Shown here one piece after another: positions 23,331-36,200 of a stretch of DNA of 64,000 nucleotides (position 1 is the first letter of the stretch; every line of letters begins with the position of its first letter). The notes below the pieces were generated by a model. The model did not search any database and was not told the DNA's origin. It worked only from the letters and a program-made list of their open reading frames with translations. The stretch is from Gordius sp. MW1 (taxonomy: Eukaryota > Nematomorpha > Gordioida > Gordea > Gordiidae), in the NCBI GenBank assembly GCA_964036665.1, contig OZ038529.1:19416060-19480059 (forward strand), read 5' to 3'. Made by a program: the position numbers and the translations under genes.

Positions 23331-23990
23331 TGCATCTGTGGGTTAATCATCATACTTGGCTCCGTGTTTGGATCAAGGGCTACACACTGCTGAGCAGGGC
23401 TTCATTTCTTAGAAAAATAAAAGGGTTTGCCTCAAAAGGGTAACGATATTTTTGTTGTTAAATTCAAATTACCAAATAGATGAAATAAAAAAAAACTTAG
23501 CTAGTCTATACGCGAAAGCAAAATAAAAGTTTTTTACAGAAGCATAAGTTTCCACAACCATGAAAAATCCGTTTGAGTTTTTACAGCAATTAAATTACAT
23601 TTTGGACAGGACAGGACGGATAACCAAAAGCGAGTCCATAAGTTGCATAAAAACATTATTTGCTAATTTATTGTCACCGTGGATTTTATAAATATGCAAT
23701 AATTTATGTAAAATCTTTTAGGCCGAGCTCGTTGGCAAGACATTTTTGAAGATGAGCCTGGACGGGCCTAAGTTAATTATCAATAATAAATCTAAACCGG
23801 TCTTAAACTGACTAAAGCTTAAAATTAATTAATTTGATTTTATTTTTTTTCATGTATGACTAATTTACAAAAAAATAATTTTATGACTATAAAGATATTT
23901 AATTAACGCTTTTAATTTTAACAAATGGCATTGATCCGTATATGGAAATGGAAATTGCGTTATTATTTATTATATGCGCTTATTTAGGAA
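23331..23990. other. Repeat remnants
   Basis: No gene. Around 23590-23660 there is a diverged inverted copy of the Helentron-like terminal word and its GTCC-type microsatellite. Around 23715-23800 a GC-rich scrap (GAGCTCG, GACGGGCC) resembles the CCCGA hAT families. Confidence 0.4.
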
Positions 23991-23999
23991 CATTCCTAG

Positions 24000-25829
24000 T
24001 AGTGTTGTAAAAAACCAAGGTTTTAGATTGGTCGCCTGCAAGGTTAGCGTTTTTTCCCACCAAACCCTTTCAGTGTTAGGTGAATTTTTTTGGTTCACCC
24101 TTGGTGTTTGGCGCTTTTTACACCCATACACCAAGAGTGTTTGGGTGAAATTTTTTGCCCTTGGTGTATTGGCGCTTTTCACACCCATACACCTTTCGTA
24201 ACCTTTTGGTTTGGTTTTGGTCGTTTTGGGTTGTGTATGGAAATATGTGAAGTCTTTATAATTTTTGTATTTAATAGTTATTTATTTATGTAATGAACTT
24301 TTATTGATGGGAAATATGAAATGACGTCACTAAGATAGTTATAATCAGCCTATAATTTGTTCCAATTGGTATGCGATACATCATTCATTCAGAGCAGATC
24401 ATTAAGGTGTATTATGAAAATATTTTTTTTTATTTTTCTAAGGTGAAACAGATGACAAATGTCAAAATCTTTAATATCTATTGAAATGAATATTTTTTCT
24501 TGGAAATTGGTTCATTATATCACTAAAACAAGTTTTAAACATGAAAATAATATTTTTTCACCTGTTTAATGTGAAACAGGTGATAAATTCCAAAATCATT
24601 ATTATCTATTGAAATGAATACTTTTTTTTTGAAATTGGTTCATTATATGACTAACACAACATTTAAACATGAAAATAATATTTTTTCACCTGTTCAATGT
24701 GAAACAGGTGACAAATTCCAAAATCTTTAATATCTATTGAAATGAATAATTAATATATATTATTTTCATGTTTAAAACTTGTGTTAGTCATATAATGAAC
24801 CAATTTCCAAAAAAAAATTCATTTCAATAGATATTGAAGATTTTGGAATTTGTCACCTGTTTCACGTTGAACAGGTTAAAAAATATTATTTTCGAGTTTA
24901 AAACTTGTGTTATGAACCAATTTCCAAAAAAAAATTTCATTCTAATAGATATTAAAGATTTTGGAATTTGGCACCTGTTTCACATTGAACAGGTGAAAAA
25001 TATTATTTTTGAGTTTAAAACTTGTTTTAGTCATATAATGAACCAATTTCCAAAAAAACATTCATTTCAAATTCAATAGATATTAAAAATTTTGGAATTT
25101 ACCACCTGTTTCACATTTAACAGATAAAAAAATAATATTTTCATGTTTAAAACTTGTTTTAGTCATATAATGAACCAATTTCCAAAAAATAATATTCATT
25201 TCAATAGATTTTAAAGATTTTAGAATTTGTCACCTGTTTCACATTGAACAGGTGAAAAAATATTATTTTAGAGTTTAAAACTTATTTTAGTCATATAATG
25301 AACCAATTTCCAAAAAAAAAATATTCATTTCAATAGATATTAAAGATTTTGACATTTGTCACCTGTTTCACCTTAGAAAGGTAAAAAAAATATTTTCATA
25401 ATACACCTTTAATGATCTGCTCTGCATGAATGATGTATCGCATACCAATTGGAACAAATTCTAGGTTGATTATAACTAGCTTAGTGACGTCATTTCATAT
25501 TTCCCATCAATAAAAGCTCATTACATAAATAAATAACTATTAAATACAAAAATTATAAAGACTTCACATATTCCATACACAACCCAAAACGACAAAACCA
25601 AACCAAAAGGTTACGAAAGGTGTATGGGTGTGAAAAGCGCCAAAACACCAAGGGTGAACCAAAAAATTTCACCCAATCACTCTTGGTGTATGGGTGTAAA
25701 AAGCGCCAAACACCAAGGGTGAACCAAAAAAATTCACCTAACACTGAAAAGGTTAGGCGTAATTTATACACCAATTACCAAGCTTGGCAACACGCTGGGA
25801 AAAACCAGCCAGCCGTTTTTACAACACTA
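24000..25829. mobile_element. Fold-back hAT element, TAGTGTTG family
   Basis: The ends TAGTGTTGTAAAAAACC / TTTTTACAACACTA are inverted, and the flanks carry a perfect 8-bp duplication ATTCCTAG (23992-23999 and 25830-25837). Nearly the whole 1830 bp is one giant inverted repeat centred near 24755. Within each arm a block of about 110-130 bp is repeated in tandem, and it contains its own palindrome of the type CACCTGTTTCACATTGAACA. There is no transposase. Short open frames on both strands are products of the mirror symmetry. Confidence 0.88.
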
Positions 25830-25850
25830 ATTCCTAGCAATCCTCACTTT

Positions 25851-27845
25851 TAATTGCTATGCAATTTATGGGCTCGTTTTTTGTTGTCCGTCCGTCTGTC
25901 CGTCCGTCCGTCCATCCCTATCTATTTGCATTGGGTATATTAGGTTATCGATTTTTTAAATTAATGCATGAGAAAGAGGTGCCCCACCCCTCATCACTAT
26001 CTCCCTCGCTGTGTTATTTTTTAAATTAATGCATAAGAGGTGCCCCACCCCTCATCTCTATCTCCCTCGGTGTGTTATATATAAGATTTGTTAAATTATC
26101 TATTATATAATAAACATAAATAAAAGTTGTTTACTTTTAATTGCTACTTTTAATTGCTATGCAATTTAACTAGTTATATAATAAACATAAATAAAAGTTG
26201 TTTACTTTTAATTGCTATGCAATTTAACTAGTTATATAATAAACATAAATAAAAGTTGTTTACTTTTAATTGCTATGCAATTTAACTAGTTTTTGTTATA
26301 TAATAAACATAGATAAAAGTTGTTTACTTTTAATGCTATGCAATTTAACTAGTTATACAATAAACATAAATAAAAGTTGTTTACTTTTTAATTGCCATGC
26401 AATTTAACTAGTTTTGGGGTTAGAATCCCGGAGTTTTTTTGACTCTTATGATTGTTCTTGTTACAATCATTGATAATAAGAATTTTTGGCCGTCCGCTGG
26501 CTGCTGACCAATGAAATAAATGACCATTGGCCAAAATGTGAATCGAAATTATTTTTTTCGTTTTTTTTGACTATTATGATTGTTCCGGTTTCTACCATTG
26601 CTATTATGACTTTTTGGCCGTCCGCTGGCTGCTGACCAATGTTATATAATAAACATAAATAAAAGTTGTTTACTTTTAAATGCTATGCAATTTAACTAGT
26701 TTTTGGGTTAGAATCCCGGAGTTTTTTTGACTCTTATGATTGTTCTTGTTACTATCATTGATAATAAGACTTTTTGGCCGTCCGCTGGCTGCTGACCAAT
26801 GAAAAAAATGACCATTGGCCAAAAGGTGAATCCGATTTTATTTTTTCGTTTTTTTTTGACTATTATGATTGTTCCTGTTACTACCATTGCTATTATGACT
26901 TTTTGGCCGTCCGCTGGCTCCTGACCGATTGAAAAAATGACCATTGGCCAAAATGTGAATCGAAATTATTTTTTTCGTTTTTTTTGACTATTATGATTGT
27001 TCCTGTTCCTACCATTGATATTATGACTTTTTGGCCGTCCGCTGGCTGCTGACCAATGGAATAAAATGACCATTGGCCAAAATGTGATTCGAAAACTTTT
27101 TTTTTTTTGACTATTATGAATTTATATCTATTTTTAACGTGTCCTGGCTGCTGACCAATGGAAAAAAATGACCATTGGCCAAAATGTGATTCGAAAATTT
27201 TTTTTTCGTTTTTTTTACTCTTATGAATTTATATCCACTTTTACCGTGTGCTGGCTGCTGACCAATGGAAAAAAATGACCATTGGCCAAAGTGAGCATCA
27301 AAATTTTTTTTTCCGTTTTTTTGGCTATCATTGGCTTATAGAGTATCTGTTGGTACTGACCAATAGAGAAAAGTGACCATTGGCCAAATTTTTGATTTTT
27401 TTAATTAAAAATTGTTCAAATTCAACAAAAAATTTCTCCCAACAATTCTGCAAATTCTTAACATTGTGTTGTTTTATAATATAATGTTTGTTAGACCCAT
27501 AATCACTAAAGGCCATAAAAACTAATGTAATACGCAACTAGATGCAAACACTAAATCTAACCCTAACCCTTGCCTATATTACATTTTGCCTTTATTACAT
27601 TTTGCCTATAATGGAAAATTTGTATAAATAATTAATTAATCATTAGGCATTTAATACCTCCCTAGAGGCATTCTCGCCCCTTCCCACCTTTCTCGCCCAT
27701 AAATTGCATAGCAAATATGATACATTTATACGAAGTACAGATGAGTCGTCCCCCCTTCCCTTCCCCTCTTCCCTTCCCTTCTCCCCCTTCCCACGAGGGC
27801 CGAAGGCCCGAGTTTTCATTTATTTAGCATCGCGCTATATTAATT
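25851..27845 (+). mobile_element. Helentron-like (HINE-type) element
   Basis: It opens with TTGCTATGCAATTTATGGGC (25854-25873), and the exact complement stands at 27695-27714. In order it contains a GTCC tetranucleotide run, a duplicated segment with CGGTGTGTTAT-type sequence, about five or six tandem units of roughly 62 bp (TTAACTAGTTATATAATAAA and following), then a core minisatellite of roughly 105-135 bp with GACCAATG and GACCATTGGCCAA in each unit. Downstream, a C-rich tract is followed by a compact hairpin GGGCCGAAGGCCC (27797-27809). Subterminal inverted repeats, core repeats and a 3' hairpin fit non-autonomous Helentrons. The exact ends are not fixed. Confidence 0.6.
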
Positions 27846-29946
27846 TTACACAATCTGCCTGAAATTATTTTTATTTTTCAATGTTTAACTTCACTTTCAC
27901 ATCACATACATAATAAAAAAGCTTTTCTGTTTAAAATTAATTTTATTAATGGTGTATAATCTATTTTAAAATTAATATTTTAAAAATAGACAATAAAATT
28001 TATGCAGTAGTTTAATGCAACTATTAATTTTTGCTAATTTTAGATGATATAAAGTATCACACTTAAAAAGACTTTGTATCAGTCTCAGTACTAAGGACAT
28101 GGGGAGCTCTAACTAAAAAAATATCCCTTTTAACGCTTAACTCATTTTCGAAAAAGTTTTGTTTGCAACCCCATTTTTCACCAAAATAATCTGGGTATAG
28201 CATTAAATATGAGATGTTGAACCAATTACAACTTTAGAAGTTACTGAAATTTTTTTTTATCATTTTTTACGCATTAAGGTGCAAATATTGTAAAGCCTTT
28301 TAAAACTCAATGACTCAAGTGCTCGAGACATCTTGCTAATAATATCAGTAAATTGGGATTATAATTATTTTTCGAATGGCTGGGCATGAAATACAATAAA
28401 TGATGGGCCCGGGCTAAGTTTTAAATTTTCTAAACGGGTAGGGGTCACATGGAGTGAGCCTTTAAGTTATCAAAAAATACGCCCTGTTGCAGATCTTCGA
28501 TAGTTACTTAAAACATAAAATTATTTTTGACTTAGCTTCTGTCAAATAATACTCTAAAATTAGTTCGGAGAATACATAAGTTATTAATTACTTGATTAAA
28601 TTTGTGTGTAATCAATAATCACGCTAGACCTTAGGGAGTTTGAACATTTAAGTGCTTAATAATATTGTATTCCCTGTTAGCCTTAATTGAAACTGATGTT
28701 ATCGGCAATATTTAATTAACTAGGCTAACTTAATTAAACCGATTGGGGAATGGACAGCCTTGAAAAACATGTGACTGTATTGTATTGGATAACAAACGTA
28801 GTGGGAAAAGTTTGCAGTTTAGTATCTTATTATCCCTTAGCCTACTTTCTCCGATACACAATGAAAAACTTTTTATTATAATTAAGAAAATTAAAATCAA
28901 GACTAAATTCTAATATTTTATATATAGCTATAGTGCTTTTAGTTTTTACAATATATATAATTCAAAAACATACAATTTAAAAGCGCATATGATTTTTCTT
29001 GACATCAAACATACATTTTTAAGTAAATAAAATTAATTATGAATTTATTTTAATTGTTTTTTATGTCGAGCCCTGGTATAAGTTTAGTGCAAAATATAGC
29101 ATTAGTTTGGTCTCTATGGTAACACTTTCCGTCTAATCGATAAATTCTAGTTATATTGATTGCTATGCAATTTTTGGGCTCACTTTTAAAGAAAATCGAA
29201 GTTTATCGGTCGTAGTGTCTTGTCCAACTTGTTATTCATAAATACTTAAATAATAAGTTTCGATTTGCAAAATTTTTTATTTTTATGTGAAGATCGACCG
29301 GGCACTCTGGAACGAGATAACTGCCTTAATGTTTTAATCTTTTAATAAGACAGTTATATTGAATCTCAAGTTTTATATTATTTCTTTCAAATAATTGTTT
29401 ATATATAAAAAATGTGTGATTTTAACGTGTAGCGCGGATGTTGGGCAATAGAAAAATTTTCACATTTTTGAAACTGAGAACAAATTTATTAAATTTCAAG
29501 TTTTTTCGTGTTTTAGCCAGTCCAAGTTTGGTGAGGTATTCTAAGCTCGGATCCTCATTCCTGATTCTTTTTTAACAGAAAGTCAAATATTTCATACACG
29601 TATCTTATGTGCAAAAAATAATATAAAGGGCATAGCTAGGGGGCCTTAAGAAGAGCACTCCCATTTCTTAATCCTAATTTTTTTAAATTAATGAATCAGT
29701 GCCAAAATAGAAAAAAACATTATTTACTTTAACTATACAACTACCTCTGAGCCAGTGTAAATGAAATTTATAAATGGACATTCTAGCTATTATTGTAGAA
29801 TATACATGGTGCTCAAAAAATGTTTACGGGTTTTGGAGCGAAAAAAATTAATCCCTTCGCCTTTTTTATAACTTTCCCGTCAATTAATAATATAGGGTAA
29901 AAAAGGACGAACACGTCACTACAATTTTTACAGATTTTATTATAAC
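27846..29946. other. Gene-free stretch with repeat fragments
   Basis: No gene was recognised. A hAT scrap with GGGCCCGGGCTAAG lies near 28395-28450, a Helentron-like end word (GATTGCTATGCAATTTTTGG) near 29158-29200, and a MITE-like start (GGGCATAGCTAGGGGG) near 29629. Confidence 0.45.
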
Positions 29947-30300
29947 TCAATCGCTACTTGCAATAACGAGGACAGGATATACTATATTTCTATACATTTC
30001 TAAATTAACAAAGGGGTTTATAACATCTCCAGCAGGGAACTTCGAATTAAGTGCCTTTTTTCGGATATTTAACATAACTTGGTCTCTGGCATGCTTTTTT
30101 ATTTTATAATTTATCTTTACTTTCAGAACCTCAAAGCTTGGACATTTCGACAAAATTTCATAAAGTCTCTGCCAACTACTAATAAATTTTTATTTTTTCG
30201 AGTATCCCATATAATCAATGAAGGCACTACATTTCCAATTGTTCAAGATGCAAGTAACCTGAATGCCCTCATCTTTATAATTCCCTACTTTTTAAGCTTT
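29947..30300 (-). pseudogene. Unidentified coding-like remnant
   Basis: On the minus strand a frame ending at 29947 (68 codons from 30153) can be extended upstream to about 30270, with one in-frame stop after MGYSKK. The residues (for example WQRLYEILSKCPSFEVLKVK, then HARDQVMLNIRKKAL) look like ordinary globular protein rather than random translation. I do not recognise the family. It may be an exon of an unknown gene or a transposon remnant. Confidence 0.3.
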
Positions 30301-30698
30301 TTCCAATCCACATATGATTCTGATAACAAACTCAGTGTATAAAATAATTCATAGAAATCGACTAACCCGTATTACTTAATCCATTGTATGTAAACATACT
30401 GTAAGTAAGGCAAGATGCATTAAAAGCATATTAAAACACTGACAGGCTCCCCTTGCCCCGCGTTTAAGCAGCAAAAAATACTAAGCCGAGTGAGGTTTTG
30501 CTAAACAATGGCAACGCATAATAGGTGGGGGAAAATTTGCTAGATTAGCTTTTAACATTTTCAAATTAAGTCCGGTTGTCTTAAACAATGGTTAATTTCA
30601 TTGTTTTACAACTATTATAACCAAACAAAAATATTCCTGATTGAAATCACATTCGAAAATTTGGCATTCCATAATCAATTCGTAATCAGCAAAAGATC

Positions 30699-31102
30699 AT
30701 GAATAATAATATATGCGTCAGGTGTGGTAAAGTGGTTTATACATTGGAAGAATTGAGTCTGATGAAAAAGGTATATTATTTATTGTTTTGATAAACCTAA
30801 AGTTATTCTTTAATATTTTAGATTTGATTGCATTTTATTTTGGTTTTTGGATTAGATTTGGCACAAAAATTGTTTTCGCTGTACCGAATGCGGATGCGTT
30901 TTAACGCTGAAAACGTACAAAGGCTTCGATAAGTTTCCCTATTGCTCTTCGTAAGCTATATTCCTAAATAGTTAAAGTATTTCATTTTCAGATTAAAACT
31001 TAGACTTTAAAATTGTAAAATAAATGCATTTATATATTTTATAGGCATTGCCCTAAGGATAAGCATATTACAATGTCGGGCCACCAAAAATCCTTTGGAT
31101 AA
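30699..31102 (+). CDS. LASP-type single LIM-domain protein
   Basis: Three exons, 30699-30770, 30856-30950 and 31045-31102, join in phase with GT-AG introns of 85 and 94 bp to give 74 aa. The product is a single LIM domain. The zinc ligands seen are C6, C9, H27, C30, C33, C36, C54 and H57, the LIM spacing. Local sequence (CGKVVY, then WHKNCFRC, YKGFDKFPYC) is closest to the N-terminal LIM of LASP1/LIM-nebulette, actin-associated cytoskeletal adaptors. Those proteins continue with nebulin repeats and an SH3 domain. Here a TAA follows soon after the LIM and I found no downstream exons, so this is either a stand-alone LIM paralogue or a shortened gene. The 3' end is followed by a duplicated segment with AATAAA. 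Confidence 0.85.
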
Positions 31103-31231
31103 AGTCTTGTTGTACTTGTGCGATGTTTTACCCACTTTTTTAAATAAAATTTATGAAAATATAAATGTTATTCTTAAGTCTTGTTGTACTTGTGCGATGT
31201 TTTACCCACTTTTTTAAATAAAATTTATGAA
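31102..31231 (+). repeat. Tandem duplication of the LIM gene 3' end
   Basis: A 56-bp block beginning AAGTCTTGTTGTACTTGTGC occurs at 31102-31157 and again at 31176-31231. Each copy contains TAAATAAAATTTATG, so the likely polyadenylation signal is duplicated. A second short word, ATAAATGTTATTCTT, is also repeated (about 31160 and 31270). Confidence 0.9.
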
Positions 31232-32803
31232 CAAAGATCAGTTGATTACATTTTTTTAAAGTGACACTAAATATAAATGTTATTCTTGTAGCCTTATTTA
31301 ATTATATAAAAATATACGATTAAAATATTTAACAAATGCATTTGGGAAATATTTCTCTTTTTAAAAAGTCTCTAGTGACCACCTTTAGTAACAATAAAAC
31401 ATAATTTGTTAGCACTTTTTGGTCAAACTGAATCTAGGCTAATATTCAAGTTGAATGTAATCTAATACAAATGCTTGTAACTTGGTTCAAAAAATCAATT
31501 TTAAGTAAAATTAGCAATTAACACATGATATCATTATATTCATATCCATCAAATACTCTTTAAAATGTTGAATCTTTGAGTCTATTGGGAAGCCTTTATC
31601 TCACATAAAAATGCATATTTCTTAATTTTAAAAGGGACCAACACCTAATAGTGTAAAAAATATAGCCTGCGACCTTGCCATTTATCTGAATCGCATAATA
31701 GCAAAAAATACAATATTTTATAAAAATTAGATGATAAAATAAAGAAAGACTTCTCTCTTCTATACATTTTTGAATTACTAATTTAATTCTACATTATAAC
31801 TCCTTTCTTCTTAAGCCTACTGCAGGAGCGCCAAGGCAACCCCCTCCCTTTTAGCAAAAATTTAAAATTTTTCTTTTGAATAAGTCATTGAATAAATTAA
31901 GATTTTAACTTAAATTTCGACAAAACGGGCTTAATCAGCAATTCCCATTTTCCGTCACTTGTTCATTTGCCAAAATAAACTTGATTGAGCATCTTCTCCA
32001 CAAAATTACTTGGTCGTCCATCATGTGGTAATTTATTTCGGCAATCTGAATTCTGAATATCTGATTTCCCTTTTATATCGTGATAAATTATTCAGCTATG
32101 CATCCTTACTATGCAAACAATTGCTAAAAATTTGACATACAACAGGTGATTTTACTTGCAGATATGTAACTCAAACAAAATTTATAAGAAATAGTGTTGA
32201 CGAACACGTTTTTAACTAAAGCTACTTTATATGTTGAATCTATACCTCGATTTGTTAAGAGGCAAAATTTGCTAATATTTTAACTAAATGGGGTTTATTT
32301 AATTTAACAAATTTTATCTCCTTGCTCGATTCCTTCATTATACAAATTAATGAACGATTTTTGATAAAAAACAAGTTAGAGCTAACTTATAATCCTGTTT
32401 TAGCAAGATCCGTAACTATTGTGTTAGAAACTCAGGAAAAATGTTATTGGCAGTATTTTATTGAAGTAATTTAATTTACACAAACATCAACTAAAATAAA
32501 ATAGTTGACTTTGTCTCAAACTTAAAAGACCTATCGTTCCAAGGATGCTCTCGACGCCCTAACAGCATACAAAATTCATTTTAAAAACCAATGCTTAATA
32601 TAGCCACACCTTTTTGTCTCACCATAACCACATGCACCACTGAACGAAATTTTCTTCCGGAGACTGAAAACTTATAGAATGAATTGACATTATTATTAAC
32701 AATTTATCGGGAATAATCTACCACAGATCAAATTCGGGATGGTAAATCCTTAAACAAAAGAAAAATTAAAAAGGTTTATGTTTTATAAACAAAATTTATT
32801 CTT
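31232..32803. other. AT-rich sequence without recognised gene
   Basis: No exon, RNA gene or bounded repeat was identified. A C-rich patch near 31830-31850 may be a transposon scrap. Confidence 0.4.
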
Positions 32804-33255
32804 TAGAGGTCTGATTTGTTGAAATTTTTTGCCCGATCCGATTTTATAACTAAATTCCCCGCCCGGGCTCGCTTAAAGTCTTTTAAGAGTCCGCCCGACC
32901 ATGCTCGGATTATTAAGCTGCCGGCCCGAAATAAAATTATTAGTAGTAATTTCGTTATATTTTCGAAAACTCCTTATTATAGATAAGAAAAAACACTTTT
33001 AATAGATATTATACAGCGATAGAAAAAGATGACAAAATAATTCACATTTTTATAGATAAGAAACACGTTCAATAAATAATATTGAACAATAAAATAAAAA
33101 GGTGACAAAGCAATTCACATAAACATAATAAAACACTATTAAAAATCTCATTAGGCTCGAATTGCCCGAATCTCGTTATGGTACCAGCCCGGGCTCGCCA
33201 TAAAATCTAATTTTACGCCAGTGGCCCGCTCCCAACCCGTATAGGCCGAATTGGA
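32804..33255. mobile_element. hAT element remnant with CCCG subterminal words
   Basis: It starts with TAGAGGTCTG, close to the TAGAG family end, and carries GCCCGA/CCCGGGCTCG clusters at both sides (32830-32935 and 33155-33250) around an AT-rich centre. The right end has decayed (CCCGTATAGGCCGAATT) and no target duplication could be matched. Confidence 0.5.
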
Positions 33256-36200
33256 TAATTTTTTTTCATATTTTATCTTTATTATACTATAAATAAAAAT
33301 TTTGAAAAAAAGTGGAAAATCCCCCCTATTGACAAAATTCTAACTACGCGTCTGACCTAGTGAAATTTAAACACGGCATATTAATTGGTATCTAATTACG
33401 CTACACTATTTTTCACATATTCATTAATTTAAATATTCGTAAAGCAAATTATTTGGCAATACAATTAAAAATATCTTATGTGTATTCTGCATCGCGGCAC
33501 TAATCTTTAATTTAAGTGATTTGTGTAAACTTCTTTGTTTTCTAAGCATGACTTTGTTGTGGGGGGGGGGGCTTCCCCCCGGAGTGTAAACCCCTCTTCG
33601 TCGCCCTCCATAGTTGATGAAATAAAAAAGAATTATTGACAGTCCTAGAAATTTAAAATTTATATTCGAAGACTTTTATTAAATTGGTGAGCCAATTACA
33701 CAAAATCTGAGCCCAAAAATTAATGAAGTTTTGCCTTTTTGAATAATAAGCATCTTATATTCTGTTTCCTTATAAAAAAAATTTCCCCACTTTTTAATTA
33801 ATATTTTACATTATAATAGTCAACCGTTTAAAAATGTCAAATTTCTTAGGTCAATTAAAATCCATATATATATTTTTTTTATTATTAAGCTCATCAGATC
33901 CCTTGAGGGCTTTGAGATTTTCGGACGTAATAATTTATGTAAAAAATGAATTAAAATCTTAAAGTTATTGTTAACAGTGTTTTACCTAGTGTCTCATCTC
34001 ATGTGTTTTAGCCTAACAACAACTAAATAAAAAAGACAAAATACTTATGTAAGTAAACCTTAGCTAATTTTTCTAATAACTATTTAAAAAATGTTTGAAC
34101 ACAAATTAGGATCCTTTTTTTACTATAATTTTGTAGATTGAATTCTACTCCTTAAAAATTAAAAAGAAACAAAAGCATATTTTTAAATGTTTATTAATAA
34201 ATAACGAGAACTTTGTAATTTTTGGCGTCCGATTGCAATCTAGAGAAATGGAAGCGCCTTGTCTAAATTTATAGGTGTTAATTGAGAATTTTGACCTCCA
34301 AGTTGCGGACGCCACTGGCTTGCTTTTAGCGACAAATGAGGTGTCAAAAAAGCAGAATAACAAATTGTGAAACGTTTTTTCCTGCAAAATATCACAAAAA
34401 GGAAATGTTACGAAGAAAAAGGGGGAGGGAGAAAATAGCTCGGGGAAATTGATATAAATTTTTGCAAAAAATCATAATATTTTAAAGAGGTATGATTGAG
34501 ATTTAAGACGACAAAAATGGTCGTTTATTTTTGGCAGATTTATCAATTCTTTATAACTCCCCATATATAATTCGTGTAATTTAAATGTAAGTTATGTATA
34601 TAAATTGTTGCGATTTTAATAGTTCTTTATTATCTATGAGCTTTGGAAATTCCTAGTATAATAAAATACTTAAACATTTAAAAATTTTATCATTTTACTT
34701 AATTAATTAATGTTATACAAATATCATATAAACTTTCATATTAAATTGTATAATTTGAAATCAAATTTTAGAAGAGCACCGGTTATCATGATATCCAAAC
34801 TAAAAAGCTTCAGCGTATATTGGGTAGGTAAACCTATAAACCCGAATAAAAATATTTTAAAAAGCTGATTTAGCTATAAACTATAATATTATTTTTTTAA
34901 TTAATCTTAGAATAAAATTATCGTATATATTCATATTTGGCTTATGTCAAATTTTATGTGCACATAAATATTATTATATACACTCTAATAGGTTGGTGTA
35001 ATTATTCTCATAAATAATTCCGCAACACATTTTAAAGGACAGAATGGTATAAATAACATTTTGGCTATATTTTTATAAATTATGTCTATCAAAAAACGAT
35101 ATTATTTTTTTTTGGATTAAAAGTATTGCTCACTATCTTTTTACATAGGCTAATAAATTTATGCTTTATGACTTATTCTCTATTGTAATCTTAAAATCAA
35201 CTGAGTAAGCTCTGTCAAGAATTATATAATATTAAAAGACGAAAAATGATTTATGTATGGCAAATTTTGCCTCATTTTCAGTTCTCGTTGTTCTTAATTA
35301 AAAATTTGTCATAGTTGATTTAAAGGCCTTGTAATGAAGAACTATAATTTGGGGACTTAAAAGGGTACTAAATTGACAGAAGGTAAAACGCTTTGTTATC
35401 GGTTTTGTTAGCATAACTAATAAATAAAAAAACGTTAAAAACTTTGAATTAAAATTATATATATTTCTTAGTTACAATCGAAGTGATCGGTAAAATGACT
35501 ACATCTAATAAAACTTTGCGAGATTGCACAAACACTGTGAAGGAATGTGATATAATGAAAGCACCAATTTTGCAAACTCAGTACAGTCTATCTGGGAAGG
35601 CAAGGCTCTTATACACCGTTCTTTTTTGATTTGAGTTTTAAATAGGTTGAAGACGTGATCCAATATTCAAGCATAACAATTTACAACGTATCCAACAGCA
35701 AATGATACTTGAAAACAAAGGTAAATCATGGGTCAAGTCAGGGGGGGGGGGCAACCAGCTCCCCCCCCCCTTCTCAAATTAATTTGTAAAAATATAGAGA
35801 TTATCTTCATTTTACACTATCTGAATCCTCATGGACAATCACTCAAATAAAGTTTTAAGCTATGATGATCACTATTCGCAACAATATCGACGTATATTTA
35901 TATTTGCACTATTGTCTACGGCGTCGGCATAACATTTGTTGTAAACTTTATTTCAAAAACTAATAGATTATACTGTATATTTAATCTATTTTCCCTCTAA
36001 TTACTTTATCAATCCAAACCCGCCGATACAAAATAAAATATATGAATATACCTCATTCCTTCGAACTTAGTCCGTGGCTTCGTCCTGGACCTAAGCTGGT
36101 TTTTCTGCTGAACCTTAAACCTAGGCTCTTCTACACTACGTAGAGAAGCATTAATTTATTTGCCATGCAATTCGGAGGAGGGGTAGGGTGAAGGGCGTTT

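Noticed and set aside
23970-25853. Paired open frames at both ends of the fold-back element
   Set aside because: They are mirror images produced by the inverted arms and low-complexity repeats, with no similarity to transposases.
27550-27566. CTAACCCTAACCC near 27555 and CTAACCTAACCCTAA near 63920, resembling telomere repeat
   Set aside because: Only about two units each, both at the same relative place after the core repeats of the Helentron-like elements, so they are part of that repeat.
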